Part shown: positions 26,616-34,199 of the stretch, piece after piece
Numbering within the stretch: the stretch's first letter is position 1
Layout of the letters: the number at the start of each line of letters is the position of its first letter
Source: Kineosporia corallincola
GTDB taxonomy: Bacteria > Actinomycetota > Actinomycetes > Actinomycetales > Kineosporiaceae
Length of the DNA: 64,000 bases
Reading direction: 5' to 3'
Assembly (NCBI RefSeq): GCF_018499875.1
Contig: NZ_JAHBAY010000001.1
Location: 310,001 to 374,000, forward strand
Made by a program: the position numbers and the translations under genes
The notes under the pieces: generated by a model
The model's database searches: none
The model's input: only the letters and a program-made list of their open reading frames with translations
Told to the model about the DNA's origin: nothing

Positions 26616-26644
26616 TTGTCGCTCGACGTCCGGCTTGTTAGCTT
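26616..26644 (+). promoter_or_regulatory. Candidate sigma-A promoter of the ebo operon
   Basis: TTGTCG (26616-26621), 17-base spacer, TAGCTT (26639-26644): good -35/-10 hexamers at ideal spacing. The expected start is near 26651, about 40 bases before the ATG at 26692, leaving room for the AGGGGAGGA ribosome binding site. Confidence 0.6.
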
Positions 26645-26691
26645 TTGAGCCAGACATTGGCGTCTGTGGCTGTGCCAGGGGAGGACCGACC

Positions 26692-28071
26692 ATGGCTGTC
26701 GGACTGTGGCTGATCGGGGCCCGAGGGTCGATCGGAACCACCGTGACGGCGGGGCTGGCCCTGCTCACGGCCGGCCCCGGAGACCTGGCCGGTATCGGAA
26801 TGGTCAGTGAGCTGCCGCAATTCGCCGACCTCGGGTTGCCCGCCGTGGCCGATCTGGTGGTCGGCGGGCACGACCTGTCAGACCTGCCGATGAAGGGCCG
26901 GGCCGAGGAACTGGTGCAGGCCGGGGTGCTGCCGGCGTTCGCGCTCCCGCTGGTGCGCCCCGATCTCGAAGCCGTGGACGCCCGGGTGCGCCCGGGTGTG
27001 GCCGGTGGCGGGCGGGCCGCGATCGAGCAGGTGCAGCGCGACCTGCGCGAGTTCGCCGAACGGCACGCGCTCGACACCGTGGTGGTGGTGAACATCGCCT
27101 CCACCGAGCCGATCTGGCCGTCACGGCCGGAGCACGCGGACCTGGCCGGGCTCGACCGGGCCCTGGACGCCGGGGCCGAGGTGCTCGCGCCCAGCGCCCT
27201 GTATGCGTACGCGGCGCTCGACGCCGGGCTGCCGTTCATCGATTTCACGCCGTCGATGGGTGCCGCGATCCCGGCGCTCGACGAGCTGGCGCGCAGCCGC
27301 GGCACGGTCTACGCCGGCCGGGACGGCAAAACCGGTGAGACGCTGGTGAAGACGGCCCTGGCGCCGATGTTCGGCAGTCGCAACCTGCGGGTGACGTCGT
27401 GGTCCGGCCTGAATCTGCTCGGCGGTGGCGACGGCCGGGTGCTGGCCGACCCGGAGCGGGCCGCGGCCAAGCTGGCGTCGAAGGCCCGATCGGTGCGCGA
27501 GACCTTCGGGGACGAGGTCACGGCGCCGGTGCACATCGACTACGTGGAAGACATGGGTGAGTGGAAGACCGCCTGGAACCAGGTGCGGTTCACCGGTTTT
27601 CTGGGTACGCGGATGACGATGCAGATAACCTGGCAGGGGTGCGACTCCGCGCTGGCGGCGCCGCTGGTGATCGACCTGGCCCGGTTCACCGCGCGGGCCC
27701 GGCTGGCCGGCCGCACCGGGGTGCTCCACGAGCTGGGCTTTTTCTTCAAAGACCCGCTCGGCAGCTCGGAGCACCGTCTGGACGAGCAGTTCCGCCGGCT
27801 GGTTTCCTGGGCCGGCGCCTTGCGGGCGGACTCCTTGCGGGACGGCGGCTTGCGGGACGGCGGCTTGCGGGGCGACGCCTTGCGGGACGGCGGCTTGCGG
27901 GGCGACGCCTTGCCGGGTGGCGGCTTGCGGGGCGACGCCTTGCCGGGTGGCGGCTTACGGGGCGACGACTTGCGGGGCAACACCTTACGGGGTGGCGGCT
28001 TGCGGAGCGACCTACGGGGCGGCGACTTGCGGGGCGACCTCCCGGACGACGGTTTCCGGGCCGGCGAGTGA
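26692..28071 (+). CDS. Inositol-3-phosphate-synthase-like cyclase with repeat tail
   Basis: First gene of the ebo operon, 459 residues. Residues 1-370 match the Ino1 family, NAD-dependent cyclases that convert glucose 6-phosphate to inositol 3-phosphate. The NAD motif is WLIGARGSIGTTVTAGLALL, VVVNIASTEP and FIDFTPSMGAAIPAL follow, and the catalytic Lys region is GRDGKTGETLVKTALAPMF with the substrate motif SGLNLLGGGDG. A related gene stands beside a prenyltransferase gene in Streptomyces coelicolor (SCO3243/SCO3242, from memory), so the product may be a specialised cyclitol phosphate. Residues 377-450 are a pentapeptide-like tail (LRGDA, LPGGG, LRDGG) encoded by 15-base repeats. ATG at 26692 is preceded by GGGGAGGA. 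Confidence 0.85.
   Translation: MAVGLWLIGARGSIGTTVTAGLALLTAGPGDLAGIGMVSELPQFADLGLPAVADLVVGGHDLSDLPMKGRAEELVQAGVLPAFALPLVRPDLEAVDARVRPGVAGGGRAAIEQVQRDLREFAERHALDTVVVVNIASTEPIWPSRPEHADLAGLDRALDAGAEVLAPSALYAYAALDAGLPFIDFTPSMGAAIPALDELARSRGTVYAGRDGKTGETLVKTALAPMFGSRNLRVTSWSGLNLLGGGDGRVLADPERAAAKLASKARSVRETFGDEVTAPVHIDYVEDMGEWKTAWNQVRFTGFLGTRMTMQITWQGCDSALAAPLVIDLARFTARARLAGRTGVLHELGFFFKDPLGSSEHRLDEQFRRLVSWAGALRADSLRDGGLRDGGLRGDALRDGGLRGDALPGGGLRGDALPGGGLRGDDLRGNTLRGGGLRSDLRGGDLRGDLPDDGFRAGE
27820..28041 (+). repeat. 15-base minisatellite coding for LRxxx pentads
   Basis: About fifteen in-frame units of TTGCGGGGCGACGCC type encode LRADS, LRDGG, LRGDA, LPGGG, LRGNT and so on, with one 4-residue unit (LRSD). 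It adds a Leu/Arg/Gly/Asp tail to the cyclase. The near-identity of adjacent units indicates recent slippage or unequal crossing-over. Confidence 0.9.
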
Positions 28072-29300
28072 ACGTCTACGCCGACCTGGTGCGGTTGCCC
28101 GCGGTGCTGAGTGCACCCGGGGATCCGCTGGTGGGCGCGGCATTCGGGGCAACGGCGGGTTCCGGGGGCGGCGCGTTGACCGGGCTGGTGTCCGGTGCCC
28201 CCTCCAGCCTTTCGGCGGGTGTGGTGTCTGGTGGCTCTTCCGGCCTTTCGGCGGGTGTGGTGTCTGGTGGTTCTTCCGGCCCTCCGGCGGGTGTCGCGCT
28301 CGATGCCTGGGCCGGTGAATGCGCTGCGGCGATGGGATCCTCGGTGCTGGCGTACATGGCCGGCATGGCCCTGAACGACTACGCAGACCGGCGAGTGGAT
28401 GCCGTCGAACGGCCGCACCGCCCGATCCCGTCCGGCCGGATCTCGCCGCGCCGGGCCCTGGCGATCGGTGCCGGGCTGCTGGCGGCCGATCTGGCGCTGG
28501 CCGGTGTGGTGCGCGGGCGGCGTGGGGTGGTGTTGTCGCTGGCGACGGGAAGCTCGCTGCTGGCCTACGATTTCGTGACCAAGGGTACCGCTGCCGGGCC
28601 GGCCACCATGGCCCTGTGTCGCTTTCTCGATGTGCAGCGCGGCAGCAGCAGTTTCCGGGCCGCCCTGCTGCCGGCGTCGGTGGTGGCCGCGCACACCTAC
28701 ATGATCACCGAGGTCAGCCGGGCCGAGGTGGAGGGCGGGGACCGTCGGGTGGCGGTGGTGTCGGGCGGCGTGACGACGGCGTTGGCGGGCCTGGTGCTGG
28801 CGCTGGCCCTGCGCTCGGACGACGCGGGGCGGGTGGCTGGGTCGCGGGTGGCTGGGTCGCGGGTGGCTGGGTTGCGGGTGGCTGGGTTGCGGGTGGCTGG
28901 GGCACGGGTGGGCGGGTCACAGGCGGCCGAGTTACGGGCGGCCGGGTCACGGGCCACCGGGGCACGGGCCGCCGCATCGCTGCCCGCCGCATCGCTGCCC
29001 GCCGCATCGCCGCCCGCCGGATCACCGCCCGGCGCATCGCCGTCGCCGCCGGCCGGAAAGGCCCTGGTGGCAGCCCTCGCGGCGGCTCTGTATGCGGTGC
29101 CTTCCGTGCGTTCCTCGTTCGTCGCGGCGCGCAGTCCCACCCCGAAGAATTTGCAAAGCCTGGTGAGAACCGGGGTTCTCGGCATGGTTCCGTTGCAGGG
29201 CGCGCTCACCGCCGCGGCGGGGCGACCGGCCGCCGGGGCCGCGTTGCTGGCGATGTGGCGGGTGGGGCGGGCTATCGCCGTCCGTGGGCGGGTGACCTGA
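28068..29300 (+). CDS. eboC: UbiA-type prenyltransferase, EboC/SCO3242-like
   Basis: Membrane prenyltransferase of 410 residues. The first Asp-rich motif is LNDYADRRVDAVERPHRPIP, with SGRIS after it, as in UbiA enzymes. The second region is LLAYDFVTKGTAAGPATMAL then CRFLDVQRG. Hydrophobic helices span the remainder. The GTG start overlaps the upstream stop by four bases (GTGA). Compared with the family it has two extra low-complexity insertions: three copies of a 12-residue unit near residue 40-76 and a run of VAGSR/VAGLR then AASLP units at about 256-326. In ebo clusters of cyanobacteria and pseudomonads this gene is needed for handling or export of a small metabolite; the prenyl acceptor is unknown. 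Confidence 0.85.
   Translation: MNVYADLVRLPAVLSAPGDPLVGAAFGATAGSGGGALTGLVSGAPSSLSAGVVSGGSSGLSAGVVSGGSSGPPAGVALDAWAGECAAAMGSSVLAYMAGMALNDYADRRVDAVERPHRPIPSGRISPRRALAIGAGLLAADLALAGVVRGRRGVVLSLATGSSLLAYDFVTKGTAAGPATMALCRFLDVQRGSSSFRAALLPASVVAAHTYMITEVSRAEVEGGDRRVAVVSGGVTTALAGLVLALALRSDDAGRVAGSRVAGSRVAGLRVAGLRVAGARVGGSQAAELRAAGSRATGARAAASLPAASLPAASPPAGSPPGASPSPPAGKALVAALAAALYAVPSVRSSFVAARSPTPKNLQSLVRTGVLGMVPLQGALTAAAGRPAAGAALLAMWRVGRAIAVRGRVT
28188..28295 (+). repeat. Three copies of a 36-base unit in eboC
   Basis: Units at 28188-28223, 28224-28259 and 28260-28295 encode VSGAPSSLSAGV, VSGGSSGLSAGV and VSGGSSGPPAGV. They sit between the first helix and the Asp-rich motif and keep the frame. Confidence 0.9.
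28833..29045 (+). repeat. 15-base minisatellite inside eboC
   Basis: About fourteen units, first GTGGCTGGGTCGCGG (VAGSR, VAGLR), drifting through GCGGCCGGGTCACGG to CCCGCCGCATCGCTG (AASLP). They code for a roughly 70-residue disordered loop between two transmembrane helices. Confidence 0.88.
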
Positions 29301-29303
29301 GAC

Positions 29304-30143
29304 ATGGCTCTGCGCTATGCCTATGTCACCAACGGGCTGGGCGACCACCGTCTGGACGACGCCCTGCCCATGCTCGCCGACTGCGGCTACACCGGAGTGG
29401 GTCTCACGCTCGACCATCATCACCTCGACCCGCTCGGCCCGGGCCTGCCCAGGAAGGTCGCCGTGATCGCCGACCGGCTGCGGGATCTCGGCCTGGCCGT
29501 GGTGGTGGAGACCGGCGCGCGGTTCGTGCTCGACCCACGCCACAAGCACGAGCCCACGTTGCTGAGTGAGCACGGACGCGATCGACGTGTCGAACTGCTG
29601 CGGATCGCTGTGCGGGTGGCGGCGGACCTGGGGGCCGAGGCGGTGTCGCTCTGGTCCGGGGTGCGGCAGCCGGCCGTGCCCCCCGGAGTGGCCCGGCACC
29701 GGTTGGTCGAGGGCTGCCGGGCGGTGTTGAGTGTGGCCGAAACTCTCGACGTGAAATTGGCTTTCGAGCCTGAGCCGGGCATGTTGGTGTCGTCGGTCGA
29801 CGACTGGTACGCGCTGGCCGGCGAGCTGCGGCACCCGCTGTTCGGGCTCACGCTCGATCTCGGGCACTGCCTGGTCACCGAGCGGCTACCGCTGCCCGAG
29901 GTGATCGCGCGGGTGCGCGACGACCTGACCTATGTGCAGATCGACGACATGCGCCACGGCGTGCACGAGCACCTCGACCTCGGTCAGGGCGACGTCGATT
30001 TCCCGCCCGCGCTGGCCGCTCTCGACGGTTTCGGCGGGCTGGTGGCCGTGGAGCTGTCACGTCACTCGCACACGGCCCACACCACCGTGCCCCGGTCGAT
30101 CGAGTTCCTGCGACGGGCGGAAGGAATGCGTCATGGAGCATGA
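29304..30143 (+). CDS. Xylose-isomerase-like TIM-barrel protein
   Basis: Sugar phosphate isomerase/epimerase superfamily, 279 residues, cytosolic. It begins MALRYAYVTNGLGDHRLDDAL. Metal-ligand positions are in KLAFEPEPGMLVSSVDDW, LTLDLGHCLVTE, YVQIDDMRHG and LVAVELSRHSH. The EPEPG and LD-x-GH elements are shared with EboE two genes downstream, so the two are related barrels. It follows eboC by three bases and overlaps eboA by 11 bases, so it is co-translated. Likely it isomerises or epimerises the cyclitol or sugar made by the first gene; this is inference. Confidence 0.82.
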   Translation: MALRYAYVTNGLGDHRLDDALPMLADCGYTGVGLTLDHHHLDPLGPGLPRKVAVIADRLRDLGLAVVVETGARFVLDPRHKHEPTLLSEHGRDRRVELLRIAVRVAADLGAEAVSLWSGVRQPAVPPGVARHRLVEGCRAVLSVAETLDVKLAFEPEPGMLVSSVDDWYALAGELRHPLFGLTLDLGHCLVTERLPLPEVIARVRDDLTYVQIDDMRHGVHEHLDLGQGDVDFPPALAALDGFGGLVAVELSRHSHTAHTTVPRSIEFLRRAEGMRHGA

Positions 30144-30744
30144 CGACTGGCTGGAGCACGCCGTCCGGCAGACCGCGCGTGCCCCGGTGACGATCCGGCG
30201 CTGGTTCCCGATGGTGGCGCGCAAGGTCGGCGACGATCACGTGGAGGCCCGGATCCGGCTGCTGGCGGCTCTTCCCGACCGCACCGAGATTCCCGGCCTG
30301 TACCGCTACGGCGACGTGCACGAGCGCCGGGCCGTGGTGCTCTCGGCCGGTCGGCTCGGGGTGGACGACATGCTGCTCGACCTGGCCCGGGACGCATTGC
30401 GCAGCAACGATCCCCGGCTCGTCACGGCCGCGGCCGACCCGGCGGTGGTGGCCGCGCTGCCCGACGACGAGGTGGACCAGGCCCTGATGAAGGTGATCTT
30501 CATGGGCATACCGACCGCGCGCGTGCCGGCCCTGGTGGCCCGCGTGACCCCGCTGACCTCGCGCCGGGTGGCGGGTTTCGTGCTGGAGCGGGTCTGCGCC
30601 GGGCGCGAGGTGGCGGCGGAGGTCTGGCAGGTGATCGACCGGTATCCACCCGTCGCCGAACTGGAGCAGATCCGGGAGCAACTGCACGCGGACGACCCGG
30701 AACGCCGCCGTGCCGCCGCCGGGGCCCTGGCCCGGCGCGGCTGA
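30133..30744 (+). CDS. eboA: EboA domain protein
   Basis: All-helical, HEAT-like cytosolic protein of 203 residues: DWLEHAVRQTARAPVTIRRW, RIRLLAALPDRTEIPGLYRYGDVHERRAVVLSAG (in two parts), DEVDQALMKVIFMGIP and YPPVAELEQIREQLHADDPERRRAAAGAL. The middle segment LYRYGDVHERRAVVLS and the KVIFMGIP motif are typical of EboA. Its biochemical role is unknown; it belongs to every ebo cluster. It starts inside the upstream gene (11-base overlap) at ATG 30133. Confidence 0.8.
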   Translation: MEHDDWLEHAVRQTARAPVTIRRWFPMVARKVGDDHVEARIRLLAALPDRTEIPGLYRYGDVHERRAVVLSAGRLGVDDMLLDLARDALRSNDPRLVTAAADPAVVAALPDDEVDQALMKVIFMGIPTARVPALVARVTPLTSRRVAGFVLERVCAGREVAAEVWQVIDRYPPVAELEQIREQLHADDPERRRAAAGALARRG

Positions 30745-30758
30745 TGAGAGGACGCTTC

Positions 30759-31613
30759 ATGCGCATCTTCGAGCCGCACATCCACATGACCTCACGCACC
30801 ACCGACGACTACGAGGCGATGGCCGCCGCCGGGGTGACCGCCCTGGTCGAGCCGGCCTTCTGGCTGGGCCAGCCGCGCTCGGGTGTGGCCTCGTTCGCGG
30901 ACTACTTCAGTTCCCTGGTCGGCTGGGAGCGCTACCGGGCCGCGCAGTTCGGCATCGCACACCACTGCACCGTCGCGCTGAACCCGAAAGAGGCCAACGA
31001 ACCGGGTTTCCGGGCCGAGGTGATGGATCTGCTGCCGCGCTACCTGGCCAAGGACGGTGTGGTGGGGGTTGGGGAGACCGGGTACGACTCGATCACCCCG
31101 GCCGAGGACGACCTGCTGGCGCGGCATCTGGAGCTGGCGGTCGAGTTCGGCCTGCCGGTGCTGGTGCACACGCCGCACCGGGACAAGCTGGCCGGCACCC
31201 GCCGCACGCTCGACGTGGTGCGCGAGTCCGGCATCGCCCCGGGCCGGGTGCTGGTGGACCACAACAACGAGCTCACCGCGAAGCTGGTGCTGGACGCCGG
31301 TGTCTGGGCCGGGTTCTCGATCTACCCGGACACCAAGATGGACGAGCGCCGGATGGTGCTGCTGGCCCACGAGCTCGGCACCTCCCGGCTGATCGTGAAC
31401 TCGGCGGCGGACTGGGGCCGCAGCGATCCGCTGAAGGTGGCCAGGACGGCGGAGGCGATGCTGGCCGGAGGCTTCGCCAGTGCCGAGGTGGAGAAGGTGG
31501 TGTGGGACAACCCGGTCGGCTTCTTCGGCCAGAGCGGGCGGCTGGAGCTGGACGCCGAGAAGAACAAGGAACTCTCGCAGGGCAACTCGATCCTGCGCGG
31601 AGAGGTGGGCTGA
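30759..31613 (+). CDS. eboB: EboB, TatD-like metal-dependent hydrolase
   Basis: Amidohydrolase-fold protein of 284 residues. Metal ligands are visible in order: HIH in MRIFEPHIHMTSRTTDDYEA, Glu in VGVGETGYDS, His in VLVHTPHRDK, His in LVDHNNELT and Asp in NSAADWGRSD. The opening MRIFEPHIHM is the standard start of the family. ATG at 30759 has GAGG seven bases upstream, whereas ATG at 30744 (the upstream gene's stop) would add five residues. The substrate is unknown; in ebo clusters it is taken to process the cluster metabolite. Confidence 0.85.
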   Translation: MRIFEPHIHMTSRTTDDYEAMAAAGVTALVEPAFWLGQPRSGVASFADYFSSLVGWERYRAAQFGIAHHCTVALNPKEANEPGFRAEVMDLLPRYLAKDGVVGVGETGYDSITPAEDDLLARHLELAVEFGLPVLVHTPHRDKLAGTRRTLDVVRESGIAPGRVLVDHNNELTAKLVLDAGVWAGFSIYPDTKMDERRMVLLAHELGTSRLIVNSAADWGRSDPLKVARTAEAMLAGGFASAEVEKVVWDNPVGFFGQSGRLELDAEKNKELSQGNSILRGEVG

Positions 31614-32728
31614 TGCGCTTCCGGCACCGGGACGGCAGCGTGGTGCACCTGTCGTACTGCACCAACATGCATCCCGCCGAGGATCTTGAGGGAATCCTGG
31701 CCCAGCTGCACACCTTCGCCGGGCCGGTGCGCCGCGGGCTGGGCTGGCCGGTGCTCGGTGTGGGGCTCTGGCTGCCCGCCCCGGCCGCTCGGCACCTGGC
31801 CTCCGACCGGCGGGCCCTGGACCTGCTACGGCGCACCCTGACCGCAGAAGGGCTGGAGGTGGTCACCCTCAACGGCTTCCCCTACCGGTCCTTCCAGGCC
31901 GACGTGGTGAAAGGTGCTGTCTACCGCCCGGACTGGCTGGAACGCGAACGCCTGGACTACACGCTCGACCTGGCGGCGGTGCTGCACCGGCTGCTCCCGC
32001 CGGACGCCGCGTCGGGCAGCATCTCGACCCTGCCGTTCGGCTGGCGCACCCGCTTCCCCGGCGGCACCGGCCCGGCTGACGCCGCGATGGTCGCGGTCGC
32101 CACCGAACTCCAGTCCCTGGCCGGGGAGTTCGGCCGCCCGGTCCGGCTGGCGGTGGAGCCGGAGCCCGGGTGCGTGGTGGAGACGCTGGCCGGCGGGCTG
32201 GAGGCGGTGGCCCGGCTCGGCGTGCCGGAGTGGATCGGGATGTGCCTGGACGCCTGTCATCTGGCCACGCAGTTCGAGGACGCTTCGGTGACCGGTCTTC
32301 TCGACGTCCATCAGGTGGGTTTGTACAAGACCCAGGTGTCGAACGCGTTGCGGGTCATCGGCGACGACCGGTCCTGGCTGGCAGATTTCGCCGAGCCTCG
32401 GTTCCTGCACCAGGTCCGGCAGGAAGACGGCCACGGTGAGGACGATCTGGACGAGGCCACGATGAAAGCGCTGGATCCGGAACAGGAATGGCGGGTTCAC
32501 TACCACATGCCCCTGGACCGGGCGGAGCGCACCACCCAGCCGGAACTGCGCGACACGCTGAAGGCGCTGGTGGGTGGCGACCGGGCGCTGACCACCCATC
32601 TCGACGTCGAGACCTACACCTGGTCGGTGCTTCCGGGGCAGGACCGGCCGCTGGTCGAGGCGATCGCGGGCGAGCTGGGCTGGACCGCGGCGCAACTGGA
32701 ACGACTCGGTCTGGAGCCGGTGCGATGA
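31613..32728 (+). CDS. eboE: Metabolite traffic protein EboE
   Basis: TIM-barrel protein of 371 residues specific to ebo clusters. The N-terminus VVHLSYCTNMHPAEDLEGIL is diagnostic. Metal-site-like segments are RLAVEPEPGCVVETL, GMCLDACHLATQFED and VHYHMPLDRAE. The late segment LTTHLDVETYTWSVLP is also conserved in the family. It starts on the TGATG junction with eboB (one-base overlap). Work on ebo clusters links them to moving a metabolite across the inner membrane (scytonemin precursor in Nostoc); the catalytic activity is undefined. Confidence 0.88.
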   Translation: MRFRHRDGSVVHLSYCTNMHPAEDLEGILAQLHTFAGPVRRGLGWPVLGVGLWLPAPAARHLASDRRALDLLRRTLTAEGLEVVTLNGFPYRSFQADVVKGAVYRPDWLERERLDYTLDLAAVLHRLLPPDAASGSISTLPFGWRTRFPGGTGPADAAMVAVATELQSLAGEFGRPVRLAVEPEPGCVVETLAGGLEAVARLGVPEWIGMCLDACHLATQFEDASVTGLLDVHQVGLYKTQVSNALRVIGDDRSWLADFAEPRFLHQVRQEDGHGEDDLDEATMKALDPEQEWRVHYHMPLDRAERTTQPELRDTLKALVGGDRALTTHLDVETYTWSVLPGQDRPLVEAIAGELGWTAAQLERLGLEPVR

Positions 32729-34086
32729 GCCGCGACCCGCTGCTGGTGCTGAACGTGGTCGGCCTGACGCCCCGGCTGCTGCGGCACATGCCGCGCGTGG
32801 CCTCGGTCGGCCCGGCCGTCCCGCTCGGCACCCTGCTGCCCGCCGTGACGTGCAGCGCCCAGGCCACCTATCTCACCGGAAAGCTGCCCACCGAGCACGG
32901 TATCGTCGGCAACGGCTGGTACTTCCGCGACCAGGGTGAGGTGTACCTGTGGCGCCAGCACAACCGGCTGATCGAGGCGGAGAAGCTCTGGGAGACGGCG
33001 CGCCGGCACCGGCCGGACCTGACCGCGGCCAACGTGTGCTGGTGGTACGCGATGGGCGCCAGCACCGACTGGACCGTGACGCCCCGGCCGGTGTATCACG
33101 CCGACGGCAAGAAGGATGCCGACTGTTACACCCGGCCCCCGGCCCTGCGGCACGAACTGACACAGGAATTCGGCACTTTCCCGTTGTTCACCTACTGGGG
33201 ACCGACAGCGTCCATCAGCAGTTCGGCCTGGATCGCGAGGGCCACCGCCCGGCTGATCGGCACCCGGCGTCCCGATCTGGCGTTGTGCTACCTGCCGCAC
33301 CTGGACTACGACGTCCAGCGTTACGGCCCGGACGGCCCTGAGGCGATCGCGGCGGCCGGCGAGATCGACGCGGTGGCAGGTGATCTCATCGACCAGGCCC
33401 GGGGGAGCGGTTACCAGGTGGTGGTGCTGTCGGAATACGGCATCACCGCCGTGGACCGGCCGGTCGACATCAACCGGATGCTGCGCCGGGAAGGGCTTCT
33501 GGAGGTGTACACGCAGGCCGGCATGGAGTATCTGGACACCTGGTCCTCGCGGGCCTTCGCGGTCGCCGACCACCAGGTGGCCCAGGTCTACGTGAACGAC
33601 GCCCGGGACGTCCCCCGGGTGCGGGAGCTGCTGACCGCCCTGCCGGGGGTGGACCTGGTGCTGGACCAGGACGGCAAGAAGCAGCACGGACTGGATCATC
33701 CGCGCAGCGGGGAGCTGGTCGCGGTCGCCTCGTCGTCCTCCTGGTTCACCTACTACTACTGGCTGGACGACGCCAGGGCACCGGATTTCGCCCGGGGTGT
33801 CGAGATCCATCGCAAGCCGGGTTACGATCCGGCCGAGCTGTTCTACGATCCCGCCGACCGGCTGGTGAAGGCGCGCGCGGCGCTCACCCTGGCCCGCAAG
33901 TTCAGCGGCCTGCGTTACGCGATGAAGGTGGTGCCGCTGGATCCGGCGCCGGTGCGCGGAAGTCACGGGCGCACGGCCGCGGACCCGCAGGACGGGCCGG
34001 TGCTGATCAGCTCGGACCCGTCGGTGGCGGCGGCGTCGTTCGAGGCCACGGCCGTGCGTGACGTGCTCCTGGAACTCCTGCTCTGA
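32725..34086 (+). CDS. Alkaline-phosphatase-superfamily phosphodiesterase (EboF-like)
   Basis: Last gene of the ebo operon, 453 residues. It resembles nucleotide pyrophosphatases/phosphodiesterases. Nucleophile region TCSAQATYLTGKLPTEHGIV with the TGxxPxxHGI signature, metal ligands in CYLPHLDYDVQRYGPD, VVVLSEYGITAVDRP and KKQHGLDHPRSGELVAV. It has no signal peptide, so it appears cytosolic. ATGA overlap with eboE. It probably removes a phosphate or phosphodiester from the prenylated or cyclitol product, by inference. After the stop a 113-base gap leads to a secreted phytase-like protein; no strong hairpin is visible between them. Confidence 0.85.
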   Translation: MSRDPLLVLNVVGLTPRLLRHMPRVASVGPAVPLGTLLPAVTCSAQATYLTGKLPTEHGIVGNGWYFRDQGEVYLWRQHNRLIEAEKLWETARRHRPDLTAANVCWWYAMGASTDWTVTPRPVYHADGKKDADCYTRPPALRHELTQEFGTFPLFTYWGPTASISSSAWIARATARLIGTRRPDLALCYLPHLDYDVQRYGPDGPEAIAAAGEIDAVAGDLIDQARGSGYQVVVLSEYGITAVDRPVDINRMLRREGLLEVYTQAGMEYLDTWSSRAFAVADHQVAQVYVNDARDVPRVRELLTALPGVDLVLDQDGKKQHGLDHPRSGELVAVASSSSWFTYYYWLDDARAPDFARGVEIHRKPGYDPAELFYDPADRLVKARAALTLARKFSGLRYAMKVVPLDPAPVRGSHGRTAADPQDGPVLISSDPSVAAASFEATAVRDVLLELLL

Positions 34087-34104
34087 CGTTTTTCGTCGAC
34101 CGGC

Positions 34105-34137
34105 GTTCATCCTCGCGTCGGGTCGGGTCCACCCCTG
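34105..34137 (+). promoter_or_regulatory. Possible degenerate PHO box
   Basis: Three 11-base steps: GTTCATCCTCG, CGTCGGGTCGG and GTCCACCCCTG. The outer two resemble PhoP direct-repeat units, the middle one does not. It lies 63-95 bases before the phytase-like gene. Weak on its own, but the nearby phosphatase gene has a good box. Confidence 0.3.
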
Positions 34138-34199
34138 CTTGAAAGGCTCGTGCGGCCTGGGTCGTCCCGTGGCCCCGGCGACGAGTCATGAGGAGAGAC

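Noticed and set aside
27820-29045. CRISPR-like array
   Set aside because: The repeats are contiguous, in frame and lack spacers; they are coding minisatellites.
26692-34086. Large natural product gene cluster (NRPS/PKS) around the ebo genes
   Set aside because: Related genes occur in the CDA antibiotic cluster of Streptomyces, but no NRPS, PKS or tailoring genes are in this window.
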